NCBI GenBank assembly: GCA_020746875.1
Contig: JAGTJL010000002.1
Location: forward strand, 3,534,001-3,598,000
From: Rhexocercosporidium sp. MPI-PUGE-AT-0058
Lineage: Eukaryota > Ascomycota > Leotiomycetes > Helotiales
DNA length: 64,000 nt
Reading direction: 5' to 3'
This document shows positions 1-11,179 of the stretch, in pieces. Within the stretch, counting starts at the first letter, position 1. Each line of letters begins with the position of its first letter. The position numbers and the translations under genes are program-made. The notes under the pieces were generated by a model, which saw only the letters and a program-made list of their open reading frames with translations, was not told the DNA's origin and ran no database searches.

Positions 1-2
1 GA

Positions 3-2240
3 GGCTCTGTGGCCACGCTTGTTCATGCTCTAGAAAGCTTGATGCGTTTCCTAGTCCGGATATTCGAGAGCGCAAGAGGACCTCCAGGAAGGGCAAGCAA
101 GATCGTGGAATTCGATGTTGAATTCGCACTCGAGACCGTCAGAAGCGAGGCGTTTGAGAATAACCCAGCTATTCTCGACGACTTGGAGATTCCCCCGGAT
201 GTGAGTACGGAGGATGTCCGAGGCATATCAATTCACGATCCCAATACTTCTGAATTCTCAAGACATGCAACAGATGCTCTAATCCAAGATGATACGAGCC
301 CCCATGATATGGAATCCACCTCCAAGTTTCGTGGGCTTATCAACGTTAAGACATGTCGCGTTTGTTCTGGCGAGTTCACGTACAAGCTTCCTGAAGGAGA
401 TGTGAAAATTATCTGCGGGGTACCAGGCAATATCGTGTATAAAGCCATATCCTACGTGTGGGGAAATGTGACTCAAGTACCTGTACAATGTGCGGGTTGT
501 GGAGGAGCTAGCGAGATCCCAATGGAGAGCCAAGCCAAGTTCGAGCAACTCATGAACGTTGCGGAAGGAGGCAATACTGTGTGGCTGGATGCCATATCTA
601 TCAATCAAAAGGATCATCAAGACATTGCCACGCAGGTAGCTGTTATGGGAGACATATACAGCAAAGCGGAATGTGTATCTGTCGTTCTGCCAGCGTCTGA
701 TAAAGAGGCATTCCAGCTCCTTGCAAATCTGCTTGAGAATTCGGAAGATATTCAGAGTAGCATGTGGCTTTTCACGCAAGGCGACAGGGGCCCTGAACAT
801 GAGGCTATCGGAAGAACATGTCAAAGTTTCTTCGCCAATCTCTCAGCCATGTCGCGCGGTCAGAAGCGATGGCTGTACTGGCAACGGACATGGACATTTC
901 AAGAGTGGGCGTTAGCCAGTGGTCTCGAGATTCTGTGTGAAGGTCTCTCGTCCGGGGCACCCAAGCTGACAGATGTAAAACTCAAGATACTGACTACGGC
1001 GCTTTTTCTCGCCCGGTACAAGCTCGGTGCCCATCAGTACAGCAGTGTTGACATCGGTTTCTCCCGCGGCTACGTGCCGGAATACCTCAGGGTGGTAAAG
1101 CGATTGTTTCCACGGGAAGACCTATTCCTCTCGAATGAGGAGATAGACCAAGAAGAGCTATTTACACAAACGATTTTCCCGCACGGTGACATCAACCAGC
1201 TCCTGGGCATCCGCGGACCACACCAGGCGCCTGGGTTTCGGAGCCGACTGAGCCTGATGCTAGACGCGTTCGGGACCAACGATCGTCAAGCCCGCTTCGA
1301 GGCCGATCTGATCTGCTACTGGGCATCGATGTGCAATATCAAATACGCATACGATAAGCACGATAGTCGAGCTGTGGCATTGCAGAAGGTTCTGGCGGCG
1401 CTGAGACGTGAAGGCCTCCGGATCTTTAACTTCCATGTGAATACAGGGGCTCGCTTGGAGGTTGATCTCCACTTTGCAGATTATGCTATGGCTCACCAAC
1501 TGTGTAACTCCTCGAACAAGGCCTTCCTCCCTGAAGCCCCTATCTATTCTGGTCAAACGGACACCGTCTTTCACCTCCTTCATGCACTGAAGCAGACTGA
1601 TGAGCTGGCACCCTTGGAAGAAAATAATATCGCCCTACGTGCGATAGTAAAATCGCCATCTACGGTTGTCGTTGAGCTGAGTGATGAAATAATAGTAGCC
1701 CAACAGATGGGTCGTCTTATCCAAGGACAATTAGATGATGGTGTCGGATTTATCTATAGCAACATTCTAGTCAATATCTTGCAGATACTGCAGGGTTTAC
1801 CCCGATCACAGCTGGACAAGTTCGTCCTTGTTGTAGTTGACATTCCCATAACATCGATGCTTCCCTGGAAGAACGGCTCGCAGTCTGGAACACGGAGATT
1901 AGCTGCATGGGCGATATGTCCTCGAAACCTTGCGTGGCCTCACTCGTCTCTGAAAGTTGCTCGGGAGAGCCTAAATGGCACTCTCGTTCTGGCTGGATCG
2001 TTGGGAGGGATGCCGCTGCAAGCGGTGGCGTACCTGACCATCGCGCATGCGCAGTGTGGAAGTTACTTGTTGGTTGCTGACGATGCGGGTATAATCGAGA
2101 TTGATTTTGTGACGTCGAAGAGGAGCGATATCATGATTACGGTGAATGGTGGATTTCCACAGGACACCATGCGTGTACGTGTTGATTTTGAAGACGAGGA
2201 CATAGCTAGCCTGTCTGGTACTTCGAGTTTCTATGCTTGA
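3..2240 (+). CDS. HET-domain (heterokaryon incompatibility) protein, 5' end possibly outside window
   Basis: The frame is open from the left edge, so the true start may lie upstream; the first in-frame ATG is at 42. The protein is about 730-745 residues. Numbering from codon 9, the HET core is clear: YKAISYVWG at about 144-152, WLDAISINQ at 192-200, AVMGDIYSKA at 211-220, and an R-x-W-T-F-Q-E motif near 292-298. In known family members HET domains trigger growth arrest or cell death when genetically different hyphae fuse; many others have no assigned role. A CRVC...CAGC set of cysteines lies just before and inside the HET start. The long C-terminal part (about 330-743) shows no motif I know. 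No intron is needed. Family assignment is firm; allorecognition function is inference. Confidence 0.88.
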   Translation, partial: GSVATLVHALESLMRFLVRIFESARGPPGRASKIVEFDVEFALETVRSEAFENNPAILDDLEIPPDVSTEDVRGISIHDPNTSEFSRHATDALIQDDTSPHDMESTSKFRGLINVKTCRVCSGEFTYKLPEGDVKIICGVPGNIVYKAISYVWGNVTQVPVQCAGCGGASEIPMESQAKFEQLMNVAEGGNTVWLDAISINQKDHQDIATQVAVMGDIYSKAECVSVVLPASDKEAFQLLANLLENSEDIQSSMWLFTQGDRGPEHEAIGRTCQSFFANLSAMSRGQKRWLYWQRTWTFQEWALASGLEILCEGLSSGAPKLTDVKLKILTTALFLARYKLGAHQYSSVDIGFSRGYVPEYLRVVKRLFPREDLFLSNEEIDQEELFTQTIFPHGDINQLLGIRGPHQAPGFRSRLSLMLDAFGTNDRQARFEADLICYWASMCNIKYAYDKHDSRAVALQKVLAALRREGLRIFNFHVNTGARLEVDLHFADYAMAHQLCNSSNKAFLPEAPIYSGQTDTVFHLLHALKQTDELAPLEENNIALRAIVKSPSTVVVELSDEIIVAQQMGRLIQGQLDDGVGFIYSNILVNILQILQGLPRSQLDKFVLVVVDIPITSMLPWKNGSQSGTRRLAAWAICPRNLAWPHSSLKVARESLNGTLVLAGSLGGMPLQAVAYLTIAHAQCGSYLLVADDAGIIEIDFVTSKRSDIMITVNGGFPQDTMRVRVDFEDEDIASLSGTSSFYA

Positions 2241-3174
2241 CTAAAAGAATCAAAATTGGCCTCTATGTTAGCTCCCGAATCTTGTTAGGAAAGAACCCTG
2301 AGTTTTTCTTGATGCTGGGGAAATAGAGAGTTGAGAAGCGTGAGGAGAGAAGTGCCATAGCCGTAGTGGTTGCAGACGGCTTTCGTATGGTAAACATTGG
2401 TTGGGTTTTGAGGGGTTTTTTGGTGAGGGTAAAGCGATACTTGATATACGTGGGGTGGGAAATAATGTACGATATTTATATATAGTCGTTCTGGGCTTCT
2501 GCAAGCTCCTCTTTGGCGTCGTAAATTATGACTTGTGACGTGCCTGAAATAACTGGCTATTAGTGAATGATTCTATAAACAACGAAGGGAGTTTTGAATT
2601 TGAAACAAAATCTAAGCTTACATATGTATCCTCGATTACAGCAGCTTTAAATATAGATTGAAAAGAGCGGTCTTGCGCAATTCTCACCGATCATTGTACA
2701 GTACAAAGCGTCATGACTTCCGACAGCAGCCGAGAGCAGAAATTCCATGTCGACATGTGTAGCAGGGCTTCCCCAGTTGATTGCAACCTCCAGAAAACTT
2801 ATACGATTACGGACAAGCCTTCTGATGAGTCCAAGTGACAGGATGCGCTGGTGACTCGGCTGATCCTTTGCCCCTGATGACATCTAATTCACCATGGGCT
2901 GGACACCTGAAGTCGTGCATGAATGAGTGATCGATCGGCTTGGAGTAATCATGTACAGTACACCCATTTAAAGCTATAAAAGCCAACAGAGATACACTCT
3001 AACCTGCAATGTCTCTCATCCAGAACAACTAACATCTCATACATAAAAAAACTTCCCCACCTTAACACAAAACATAACAAGGAAAGCCCCCTCAAATCTT
3101 CAAAAATAGCTTCTAAACTCTGCGCACTTCTCTAAACCCTCCTAAAACGCAACTGCAACCATAACTCACCAGAA
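2241..3174. other. intergenic region with promoter of the 61-codon ORF
   Basis: No convincing gene. Two short minus-strand frames here lack codon or motif support. The right end holds a TATA box and a CT/A-rich leader before the ATG at 3175. Confidence 0.5.
2975..2981 (+). promoter_or_regulatory. TATA box upstream of the small ORF at 3175
   Basis: TATAAAA at 2975-2981, about 200 bases before the ATG. It is followed by a pyrimidine- and A-rich stretch (about 3005-3170) typical of a fungal 5' leader. Confidence 0.4.
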
Positions 3175-3360
3175 ATGGGCGTCTCAGCCCTCGATCTCAA
3201 CAAAGCAATTCAGCGGGAGAAGCGCTGCAGCGAGTCTGAAGCCACGAGACTGATCATCCAGCTGCGGAATAATGGTTCGATCAGGGATTCGGAGCAGGGA
3301 TATGTGCTTGTTGATGCGGGATTGCAGAGGATGTGGGTAGAGTATCGGGGGCGGGTTTGA
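3175..3360 (+). CDS. small hypothetical protein, 61 aa, possible winged-helix fold
   Basis: Single-exon ORF with a good start context (AGAAATGG), a TATA box about 200 bases upstream and a balanced codon pattern. The order of segments suggests a small winged-helix-like unit: a short N-terminal helix (ALDLNKAIQ), an acidic/basic helix (SESEATRLIIQLRNNGSI), then a strand-turn-strand ending GYVLVD and an aromatic tail. That fold reading is by eye. No membrane segment or signal peptide. It could be a chance ORF, but the leader and composition argue for a real gene. No function can be assigned. Confidence 0.5.
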   Translation: MGVSALDLNKAIQREKRCSESEATRLIIQLRNNGSIRDSEQGYVLVDAGLQRMWVEYRGRV

Positions 3361-4456
3361 TGTGGGGAATAGGGGAGGGAGATGGTGGGAGATGAGGGCA
3401 GGGGAGGGGATAGAGGTGTCTATGGGAATGTGAACTCGTTGGTTTTGGAGAGTGTTAGTAGATGGGTATTGGAAAGGTGGAAATGCATGACGTTTGACGA
3501 CTATCGGTTATCTGATGCATGTACCTTTAGAATTTAAGGTAGATCAATCTAAAATGCTACAATCTCTCCATCGACGCCATACAAATACGCCAGACTTGAT
3601 TCCCCAATTCACCACTACCTAAGTCCTCGGCGTCCAGATAACATTTCCATCTGACCGCATAGCCTAACTCAACCCATCCTGTCTAGACGTCAGAACAAAC
3701 ATCTTACTTATTCCATACCATCCATATCTCTGATCCACCTCGCTTCGCTTGTTTACTCATCCGGACTCGACACGCTACGTCGGTACCTGCCCCGAATCCT
3801 TGCGATGGAGGTTGGAATAAGGTGTGATGTGGTAGTGGATTCGGGGGTGCCGTGGCAGGAAGAGGTCCGCATTGTAGGGAGGTAGGGTTCCAGGGCTGAG
3901 TGTCATGTGGTAGTAGGGTACACTGCCTGCTGGGCAAGGCACAGGGTCATATGACTTCGAAAGCTTCTGGCTTCGGGTTTAAAGTAGCTGAAGTGGAGGA
4001 GATGAGTAATAGACCTCCGGAAGTAGTGAAGATCCAGTAGAATGGGCTTAGTGATTATAGCGGGTGAATCCCGTCTTCACTGAGACGCGAAATGAAGGAT
4101 AGATAAATATACTAGAGGGAAGAAGATTTGGTCAGGTTGAATAACTCGTGCATCCGAGTTTGGGCTTTGAAGGGTTTGTAGTGTGGTGAGGTATTTCCTC
4201 TGGTGTATTTCATCTCAACTTCTGCCTTTAGGTGTAACATCCATGGAAGAAGTGGGCAGACTTGGTCAAGAACGAAGTCCGGCTGCCTGTAGATTTGACT
4301 GCTCGCTTCTCCTTGGAGACCTCAGAGTCCGACGCCCAGATCAATCGAGTCCAATGCCTTCCAAAATTGAGCAAGAGACAGTGACACATTGACCTTACAA
4401 GTTTCACTATACAGCATATCATCTAAGATCCTCCTGGGCACCATCCGCTCGTCCCA
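3361..4456. other. intergenic region
   Basis: G-rich 3' flank of the 61-codon ORF followed by mixed sequence. Several short frames on both strands, none with motif or splice support. Confidence 0.4.
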
Positions 4457-5280
4457 TCAAGACATCACTACTCCATCATTCTCCAACCGCTCAATCAACA
4501 TATCAGCCACAGCCCTCATCCCTTTCTCATTAGGATGCATCGGATTCCCCCTCCACAGACTCCTCACCCCCACGCCCTCAACCCACGGCTCCTCCATCCT
4601 AACACCATGCTCCCGACCCCCCTCCGCAACATTCACAAGCACACACCAGTCCTTCCTCGCTTCGCTCGCAAGCACATAGGCATGATGCAGATCCTGCGCA
4701 ATGTTCTGATACTTCGCTATCTTCTCAGCTGACAATGAGACGTGAACACTGGATATAGTCGAGGGGCTAAGGAGAGTGAGATATTCTACGAGGTAGATCT
4801 TGGCTTTGGGGGCTGCGGCATGGATGCCGTCGAGGACGGCGATAAAGTTCTCTGCTAAGACATTGACTGAGATGCGCTCTTCTTCCACTACACTCCCGGC
4901 CCCAAGCAAGGGGAGGACGGGGCTTAGTAACCAGCCAGGCCACGTCGAGACGAACTCATCTTGTATAAGACCGCCTACGTATTTTAGGTCATTGCCACCT
5001 GCTGTGAGGGTGATGAAATCTGCGTCTGGTGTCATGCCTTCGAGCTGCGGGGGAAAGGTTGTGCGGGAGAGGGTTTGGTTTGTGGATGTGATGGTGGAGA
5101 GGGTTACGCCGCTGATGGTTCGGTCTGTGTGCTTAAGGGAGAAGTGTGTTGAGAGAAGGGAGGAGTAGTTCTTTGTTGAGCGGCCTGCGGATTTGAGGGA
5201 GAAGGGGGGAGGCCGGGGCCGGAGGCGAAGGAGGAGCCGAGGGAGATGAGGTGGGGTTTGGAGGGGGAAGGAGAGGGCAT
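4457..5280 (-). pseudogene. SGNH/GDSL hydrolase interrupted by a one-base frameshift
   Basis: Two minus-strand frames carry the blocks of one SGNH esterase/lipase. The first (ATG at 5280; another at 5334) has block I, ISLGSSFASGPG, with the nucleophile Ser. The second holds block III GGND near the middle and the C-terminal catalytic block MHPNEKG. The frames meet in a run of six G (5204-5209). One extra base there would join GPGLPP directly to KSAGRSTKNYSSLL, the expected spacing, giving about 274 residues. There is no GT-AG pair to act as an intron. So this is either a recent pseudogene or a homopolymer error in the assembly. Members hydrolyse esters of lipids or acetylated sugars; the substrate cannot be told. 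No clear signal peptide. Confidence 0.72.
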
Positions 5281-5607
5281 ATGGAGATTAGCAGTACAAG
5301 GGCAGGAAGGATACTTATGTTTCTTTGAGGTCATTTATAGGAAGTGTGAGTATGATGTAATGAGGTTGAGGTAAAACGGCTACGCAATTGCTGGTATTCG
5401 GTCTAGACGTGAGGTAGATGAAAATGGCTGATGGCAAATGTTATGCCCGTCTGTTGTAACTACCGCAGTCAAAATCACGTGCGTATGGCAAATACCAATC
5501 CTTTGTAGCATTGTCGTAGCACATAGACATTGCGAAGGCTATTTACTATAGATCTGTTTCTCTACTCAAACGCCGTGTGATTGGTACTGAACCTACTTTT
5601 GAGAAGA

Positions 5608-7272
5608 TTATATAAGGCTGGGAAGCTCATAGATGCTTGCACGAGCAATCCTTTTATCTTCGCACGCAAATTGTTCTGGGAACCAGTCGCTAACAATTCC
5701 ATCCGGTTTCCAAATCTGCCCTTCCGACTTGACATTCTCGCGACCAAGGATCTGAAGAGCAACAGCTACTCCGCTTAGCCACGTCAAGACCATACCAGAA
5801 CCATTGAAGCCTGCTGATATCCACTCTGCTGGAGCGGGACTTTCATTCTCAGTGTCTTGCCTGCCTCCCGTCTTTGCAACTCGTTTGGTCAGACTCGGCG
5901 AGATTCGTCCAACAAGAGGCATTAAATCACATGTGAGTCCCATAATTCCCGTCCACATACTTTTGACAGATGAGCCATCCGCATCCTCCCCCCAGAAATT
6001 CGAGCGAAACGATACTGGTAGGGCGCCTGCAAGATAGGATCCAATGGGTTGCTCAACTTTGTCGTCGTCCCACTGGCCGACTTCATTCAAGCCGGTGCCA
6101 TCCACGTGAATCGAACCACCCCCGATCATAATTTCGGCCCCAAGACCATTGGCTGCATCGGGCTTTCCGGGCCGCTGAGTGATGTACTCATAGTCTTTTG
6201 GACCGACGATAGACCAAGATAGCTCACCGCCGTAGTTAGGAAAGGACTTTCCTGGTCTCTGAGCAGACATGTGTCCACGTAAAGAGAAGAGCTTTCCAAC
6301 TAATCCAGGTACCAGATTAGATCCGAAGGCATCTGTTGCATGGACGACGTGTACAGCTTTGATCTCGCCCCGCGATGTCTTGAGGAGGAAAGGCCTAACA
6401 GAGTCGTTCGTGGCTTGGACCGCTTGTACCATCGTTCCTGTCTCGATGGAGAATTCATTGGGGAATTTCGCCAGTAGAGTCGCATACAGCGCAGTGACGA
6501 ATCGATATGGCCACATTGCGCCGCTAGCATAGGAAATTGCTCCGTGAAATTGGCCACTGAAGCCGAATTCCTGTGAAGATTAAGCACACGCTCATTACTG
6601 AAGTTTTTGCAGTCGACTGACCTCTTGGACTGCCTTTGCGTCTAGCACATTGACGCCCTTAGCAAGCTCGGGCACATCTTCTCGAAGGACTTCCAACATA
6701 TCGACAGCCCGTGCCAGCCTCTCTGCTTCTGTGAATGCATCCACCGTCGTAACATCTCTCGCTTCGCCCTCTTCCAGTCCTTCTTCTTGAGCGAGCCTGA
6801 GGAGGAAGGGCCGATGCTGCATGTGAAATGCCACTATCTTCCGTGCGCTTGCGGCTCCGAACCTTTTCTTATATCTTGCGTACTCATAGTAAGGGCTTGC
6901 TTTGATGTGACCTCCATTCCTGCCAGTTGCACCGCTACATATTGTCCTCCCCTCTAGAATGACAATGTTTCTCGGCTTCCCAATAGCTAAACATTCGTTC
7001 AGGATAGTATATGCGATCGAAGCACCACTCATGCCAGATCCGATGATGACAATGTCTGCACTCTGAGGCAGTTCCGCAGACTGGATGTTCACAAGCTCGG
7101 GGTGTAAAGGGTTCTCTTGCCAGAAAGTAGATGTAGGATTTGCGTGGGGCAATTTCGGCTTGCTAATACGTTCAAACACCGAGGCCGCGGCCTTGCTGCT
7201 TTCGGAGATGAGGGCTAAAAGGCCCAAGATGCTGAAATAGACATCACGCAGTGAGGAAATGACACTGCCCAT
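5608..7272 (-). CDS. FAD-dependent oxidoreductase, DAO family
   Basis: Two exons: complement(6622..7272, 5608..6570), with a 51-bp intron 6571-6621 (GTCAGT...CACAG). Joining gives VQE/EFGFSGQFHGA and a 537-residue protein. After a hydrophobic N-terminus comes the dinucleotide-binding fold IVIIGSGMSGASIAYTI (about residues 78-94), then SGATGRNGGH, typical of DAO-family amine/amino-acid oxidases such as gamma-glutamylputrescine oxidase-like enzymes. The C-terminal part has FNGSGMVLTWLSGVAVA, the closing FAD contact. It should oxidise a secondary or primary amine using O2, but the substrate is unknown. The start at 7272 was chosen because the frame upstream has no homology-like character. The gene is divergent from the MFS transporter at 8730. 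Confidence 0.87.
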
Positions 7273-8729
7273 GGCTGTAATTGCTCTGCTGTGCTGTGCT
7301 TTGGTAACAATGATGACAAGTATCAGAGAACTGAGAAGGAAGTCGATTGTTGAACAAACAGCAGCTGCAGGTGTGGTTAAAGTAATGAGTATATGTCCGG
7401 TACTTGGTGGTAGGGAGTCGGGAATACTGGGCCCTTTTCGACCCGTGCGGCCGGAAGAGATATGGGCGTCGGACGCACGAGTAACGAGCCTACCAACACA
7501 AGTCTGTGCGCTACAGGGCATTTCACAGCTAAATGTAAAGTTGAATTTCTTGCGCAAAGGCTTTATTTATAAAGCTAGGTGAGGAAAAGATAGAAGAACT
7601 ATTTCTTTACACTGCATTCTAGTTTTAAAGCTAATGATTATATCGTTATTCTGTTATTGTCAAGTGAAGTCAATGACTTTGGGTTTGGAAAGCCTGAAAG
7701 TGCCTCGCCAAACAGCCTGTAGCGCACAGACTCGTGTTGGTAGGCTCGTAACTACCTTGTAGCCTAGGTAGAAGTAGTTCGCGTAACAAGGGCAAATGGA
7801 CCAACCAAAGAGCAGAATTATTGGAAGTTATACTGCATAAGGTCAAGCTCCTTTGATCTCTTAGCCCAATTTTTACGACTAGGTACGAAGTAGACATACT
7901 TCAAAGTAGGTCCAGTATCACGGAGTGGGGAGGTTGTTGTAGATAGCGAGGTAGGTTAAGGTTAGCTTCGTTGTGCTGGGCCAATTGTGTCGCTTTGCGC
8001 GCTCCACTAACTGCATCGCCCCGAAGCGAAGCTTACTGAAAAAGGATAAGCGGCTAAGTAAGTGGCGCAGCGCCGGCCGGTTACCGATCTCTGTCGTCCC
8101 CAGACTGACCTGGTGGTGGGATACCACAAGATTCATAACATGGTTTCTGGGGCTGCCGCCGAAACCCTCGAGTGCATCTGCTTCAGAACAAGGCAGGAAG
8201 TCTGATGTTGACTGTCTGCAGATTTTCCTCTTAGAAGAGAAAACGAAAAGACCGGATGGGTTCATTAGTTCATAACACTGGTAAACTGGAATATGCGAGT
8301 TAATTACAGAGCACAAACACTCAAAAGATTAGTTTATTTGGGCATGTACCAATTAGACGAACTGCCGCTATGATTTGTTGTCGACTAGATTTCATTACTA
8401 CACGCTGATGACGTCAAGACCTGTGCTTCCTGCGACAACAATATGTACTGCCTCGGAGTTCTAAGTACTTGGTGTTCTAGCGGTGCCTTTTACACAAGCC
8501 CAATAGGCAAGCTTTGCGCGGTTATCTGGGGAGGCAGCGCTACAACAATGTGCCAATTTCTCACTTTGTTATCTAACACACCTCTCTGGATGTTTGCCCA
8601 CTCTCTTGAGACCAGGATATAAGGTGCAAGGCAAGCATCGACCATTCTCCGAAGAGCAACTGCATTTGTCCAAATCCTGAACCAATTCATTTCCCTGCCT
8701 CATTTTTCCTCCTAACCTTGAGGACGAAG
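7273..8729. other. divergent intergenic region between oxidoreductase and MFS gene
   Basis: Holds the 37-bp inverted repeat (7481-7517 / 7716-7752) described separately. Otherwise only short frames without support; the 132-codon minus frame at 7918-8316 has no recognisable motif. Confidence 0.45.
7481..7752. repeat. 37-bp inverted repeat with 198-bp spacer
   Basis: Left arm 7481-7517 and right arm 7716-7752 are reverse complements at 35 of 37 positions (core ACGAGCCTACCAACAC). The similarity fades outside the arms. The whole structure is 272 bp, a size seen for MITE-like elements, but no target-site duplication was confirmed. Confidence 0.7.
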
Positions 8730-10837
8730 ATGGGACCATCCGAAACCTCGACGTTCAGTGTGGGCATTAACGGAGCCAATACAGACCAGCAGAGAAGGGA
8801 ACATGCACTTCCTGACGGCATCTACTATGCACCAGGTACAGTCCTATTACAGGACCTTGGTTTGTTACCCGATCAAACAGCATTGATATCCATGTCCGCT
8901 CATCAGTGCCCAGGGCATGCAAATGCTCTCCATGGCGAGAACGGAGAGCTCGTCTTACAGCCACAGCCATCGCGAGATCCCAATGACCCACTCGCAAGTT
9001 GCCCTTTTCATGAAAGAAATACCTACAGCAAATGCGCTGGTCCTGACTCTTTAGAACAGAACTGGAGCCCAGTACGCAAATATATCAATTTCGCCATTGT
9101 CGCATTGTACACGCTCTGGATTTTCACCATGTAAATCATTCCACATCCCCAACTCTCTACTGACATCGTAATTCAACAAGTCTAACCGCAACCAAGTTTG
9201 GATATTGGAACTGTCGCCTGGCAGGTCGTCACTGAGAGGTACCACCTATCTTACAACGACTTAACCGACGGCTATGCATCCAACCTAGCGGGTCTTGCCT
9301 TCGGATGTGTCTTGTTCATCCCCTTTGCTTTGAAGTTCGGCAGACGTCCAGTCTACATCTCTAGTACTTTCGCATCATTTATCTGCGCAATCTGGGCTGG
9401 CTTTGCGACCACTCCCACAAACATCATTCTTAGTCAGCTGCTTGCCGGTCTTGCTGGAGCAATTGCCGAGACCCTGGTTTATATGACGGTTAGTCTACCC
9501 AACATTCCATGGGGCATAAACAGGCAGCTGACGCAACACAGATAGCAGATATCTTTTTCACTCACCAGAGAGGTCGTGCCACTGCTGTATTGTCATTATT
9601 TGTTCTAGCAGGAGTAGGTACTTGAATCCCGATCACGGTCGTCCGTTGACCCCCCACACAGTCATTCTTGGCCCCAATCTGTGCAGGATATATTCTTGAA
9701 GCACAAGGATGGCAATGGAGCTATTGGTACACTGCCATATTCCTTGGAATTACATGTGCTGCGTTTATATTCTTCTACGAGGAGACGAAGTACACGCCAC
9801 CATCAGCTATCCTTGGACGTCCACCGGCATCGAGCACCGTGGGAACTGTCACGAACGCATTCCGGGACATGACCGACACGAAAGCTGGTTCTCTCTGTCA
9901 AGCTCAAACGGTCACCTCTAGCATTGAGTTGTCGAGCCGTATCAACCATACAATTCCCCTCAAATCTTACCGCGAGCGCTTGGCGTTTACCACGAATACC
10001 CCAGGAGGCTGGCCGAAGCTATTCCAGCACATGTACCAACCTCTGTTGCTGCTAGGGCAGTTCCCCGCCGTAACTTTTGTGGCAGTCGAGTATGGTTGCC
10101 TTCTGTCCTGGTTGTCGATGATGGTGTCCACTCAGTCTTCTTACTTTCCCTATGAACCATACAACTTCTCACCTAGTGCAATTGGCCTTCTAAGCCTGCC
10201 ACCCTTCATTGGTAGCATTTTGGGCGCTGTTTGGTGTGGCCCTGTCAGCGATTGGTCTATCCAGGTTCTGGCCAAGCGGAACAAAGGCGTATTCCAGCCA
10301 GAGATGCGACTTTACATTATGATCGTGCCAGCAATCCTAAGCCCGGTTGGCATCTAGATATATGGAGTTAGTGTTGGCCAGGTTGCGCACTTCGAGTCCT
10401 TTCCTGCTTCTACAATAACTGATGGTTAATAGAGACTACCATGGATCGTTCCATGTCTCGGCATGGCTATCAACGGTTTCGGGTTGACTGGTATGGGAGG
10501 GCTGTGCTCTATCTTTCTGCTAGATTCTTACAAAGAGGTATGCACCGACCCGCTTGTGAAAGGCGACGCTTTTATTAATGCTCTCCAGATTGTCGCCGAT
10601 GGTTTCGTGGTGGTCGCCTTCATGAGGAACATGCTTGCAATGGTTGTCGTGTTTTCTCTCACGCCCTGGATTGAAGGCATGGGCGTCCAGAACACCTTCA
10701 TTCTTGTTGGAGCCATGTGTCTGTTCATCAATCTCCTCATGATTCCCATGATCATCTTTGGCAAGAAATGGCGCCTCACGTGCGGGGACCGGTACGAGAA
10801 GATGGCTGCATTGCAATTCGCCCCTCGCTCAACTTGA
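8730..10837 (+). pseudogene. MFS transporter (DHA1/HOL1-like), seven exons, in-frame TAG
   Basis: Exons 8730-8993, 9060-9130, 9197-9488, 9542-9613, 9662-10381, 10433-10537 and 10589-10837. All junctions keep frame and give about 590 residues. The protein shows DPNDPLNWSPVRKYINF before the first membrane helix, GTVAW in helix 1, the loop motif KFGRRPVYI after helix 2, and FTHQRGRATAVLS in helix 4. Twelve helices can be traced, with a long central loop after FFYEETKYTPP. This is a proton-linked drug or polyamine-type exporter family. The TAG at 10355-10357 sits between SPVGI and IYGVSVGQ, where relatives carry Trp, so TGG to TAG is likely. Intron 1 uses a GC-AG pair. Either a young pseudogene, a read-through product truncated in the second half, or a sequencing error. 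Confidence 0.8.
8994..9059 (+). other. GC-AG intron in the MFS gene
   Basis: 66-bp intron starting GCAAGT and ending AACAG, with a CTGAC branch-like site near 9041. Removing it restores DPNDPL/NWSPVRKYINF, the usual sequence of this family. Because 66 is a multiple of three the frame stays open through it, and it is easily annotated as coding by mistake. Confidence 0.75.
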
Positions 10838-11033
10838 TGGCTGATGAGACCTGTTCAATCCGCACTAACGTGCATCACTCCCCTGTTTTGAACGAAGAAG
10901 AACATAAGAATCGTGAGTCTGGGAAACTTGGGTTGCATCTCTGCTGCGGTGAAGAAGATCTCTCAGATGTATCTTAGCCATTGCATATTATCCTTGGGAA
11001 CATTTATATTATGAGCCAGTGTGAATGTCCATA

Positions 11034-11089
11034 GGTAAGTGTTAGTGTGAGTAACGGAGCCTGGATACAAAAATACTTGTGTAGAGGAA
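11034..11089 (+). repeat. 56-bp direct repeat, left copy
   Basis: Matches 14004-14059 at about 50 of 56 positions, same orientation. Shared core AGCCTGGATAC and AAAATACTTGTGTAGAGGAA. The pair encloses the AT-rich block and the AIM9-like gene, 2.97 kb apart. Confidence 0.75.
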
Positions 11090-11179
11090 TAAAAAAGACT
11101 TTACAGAATCTTGTCTACTCTCGGTAACTTCCTAAATAAGAAGTAAGTAGCTGAGACTAGAAATGAGGCTCTGAGAGCT

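Noticed and set aside
279..824. 181-codon minus frame inside the HET gene
   Set aside because: Lies wholly opposite the HET domain and has no motif; a shadow frame.
7918..8316. 132-codon minus frame in the divergent promoter
   Set aside because: No motif, no splice or leader support, overlaps an equally long plus frame.
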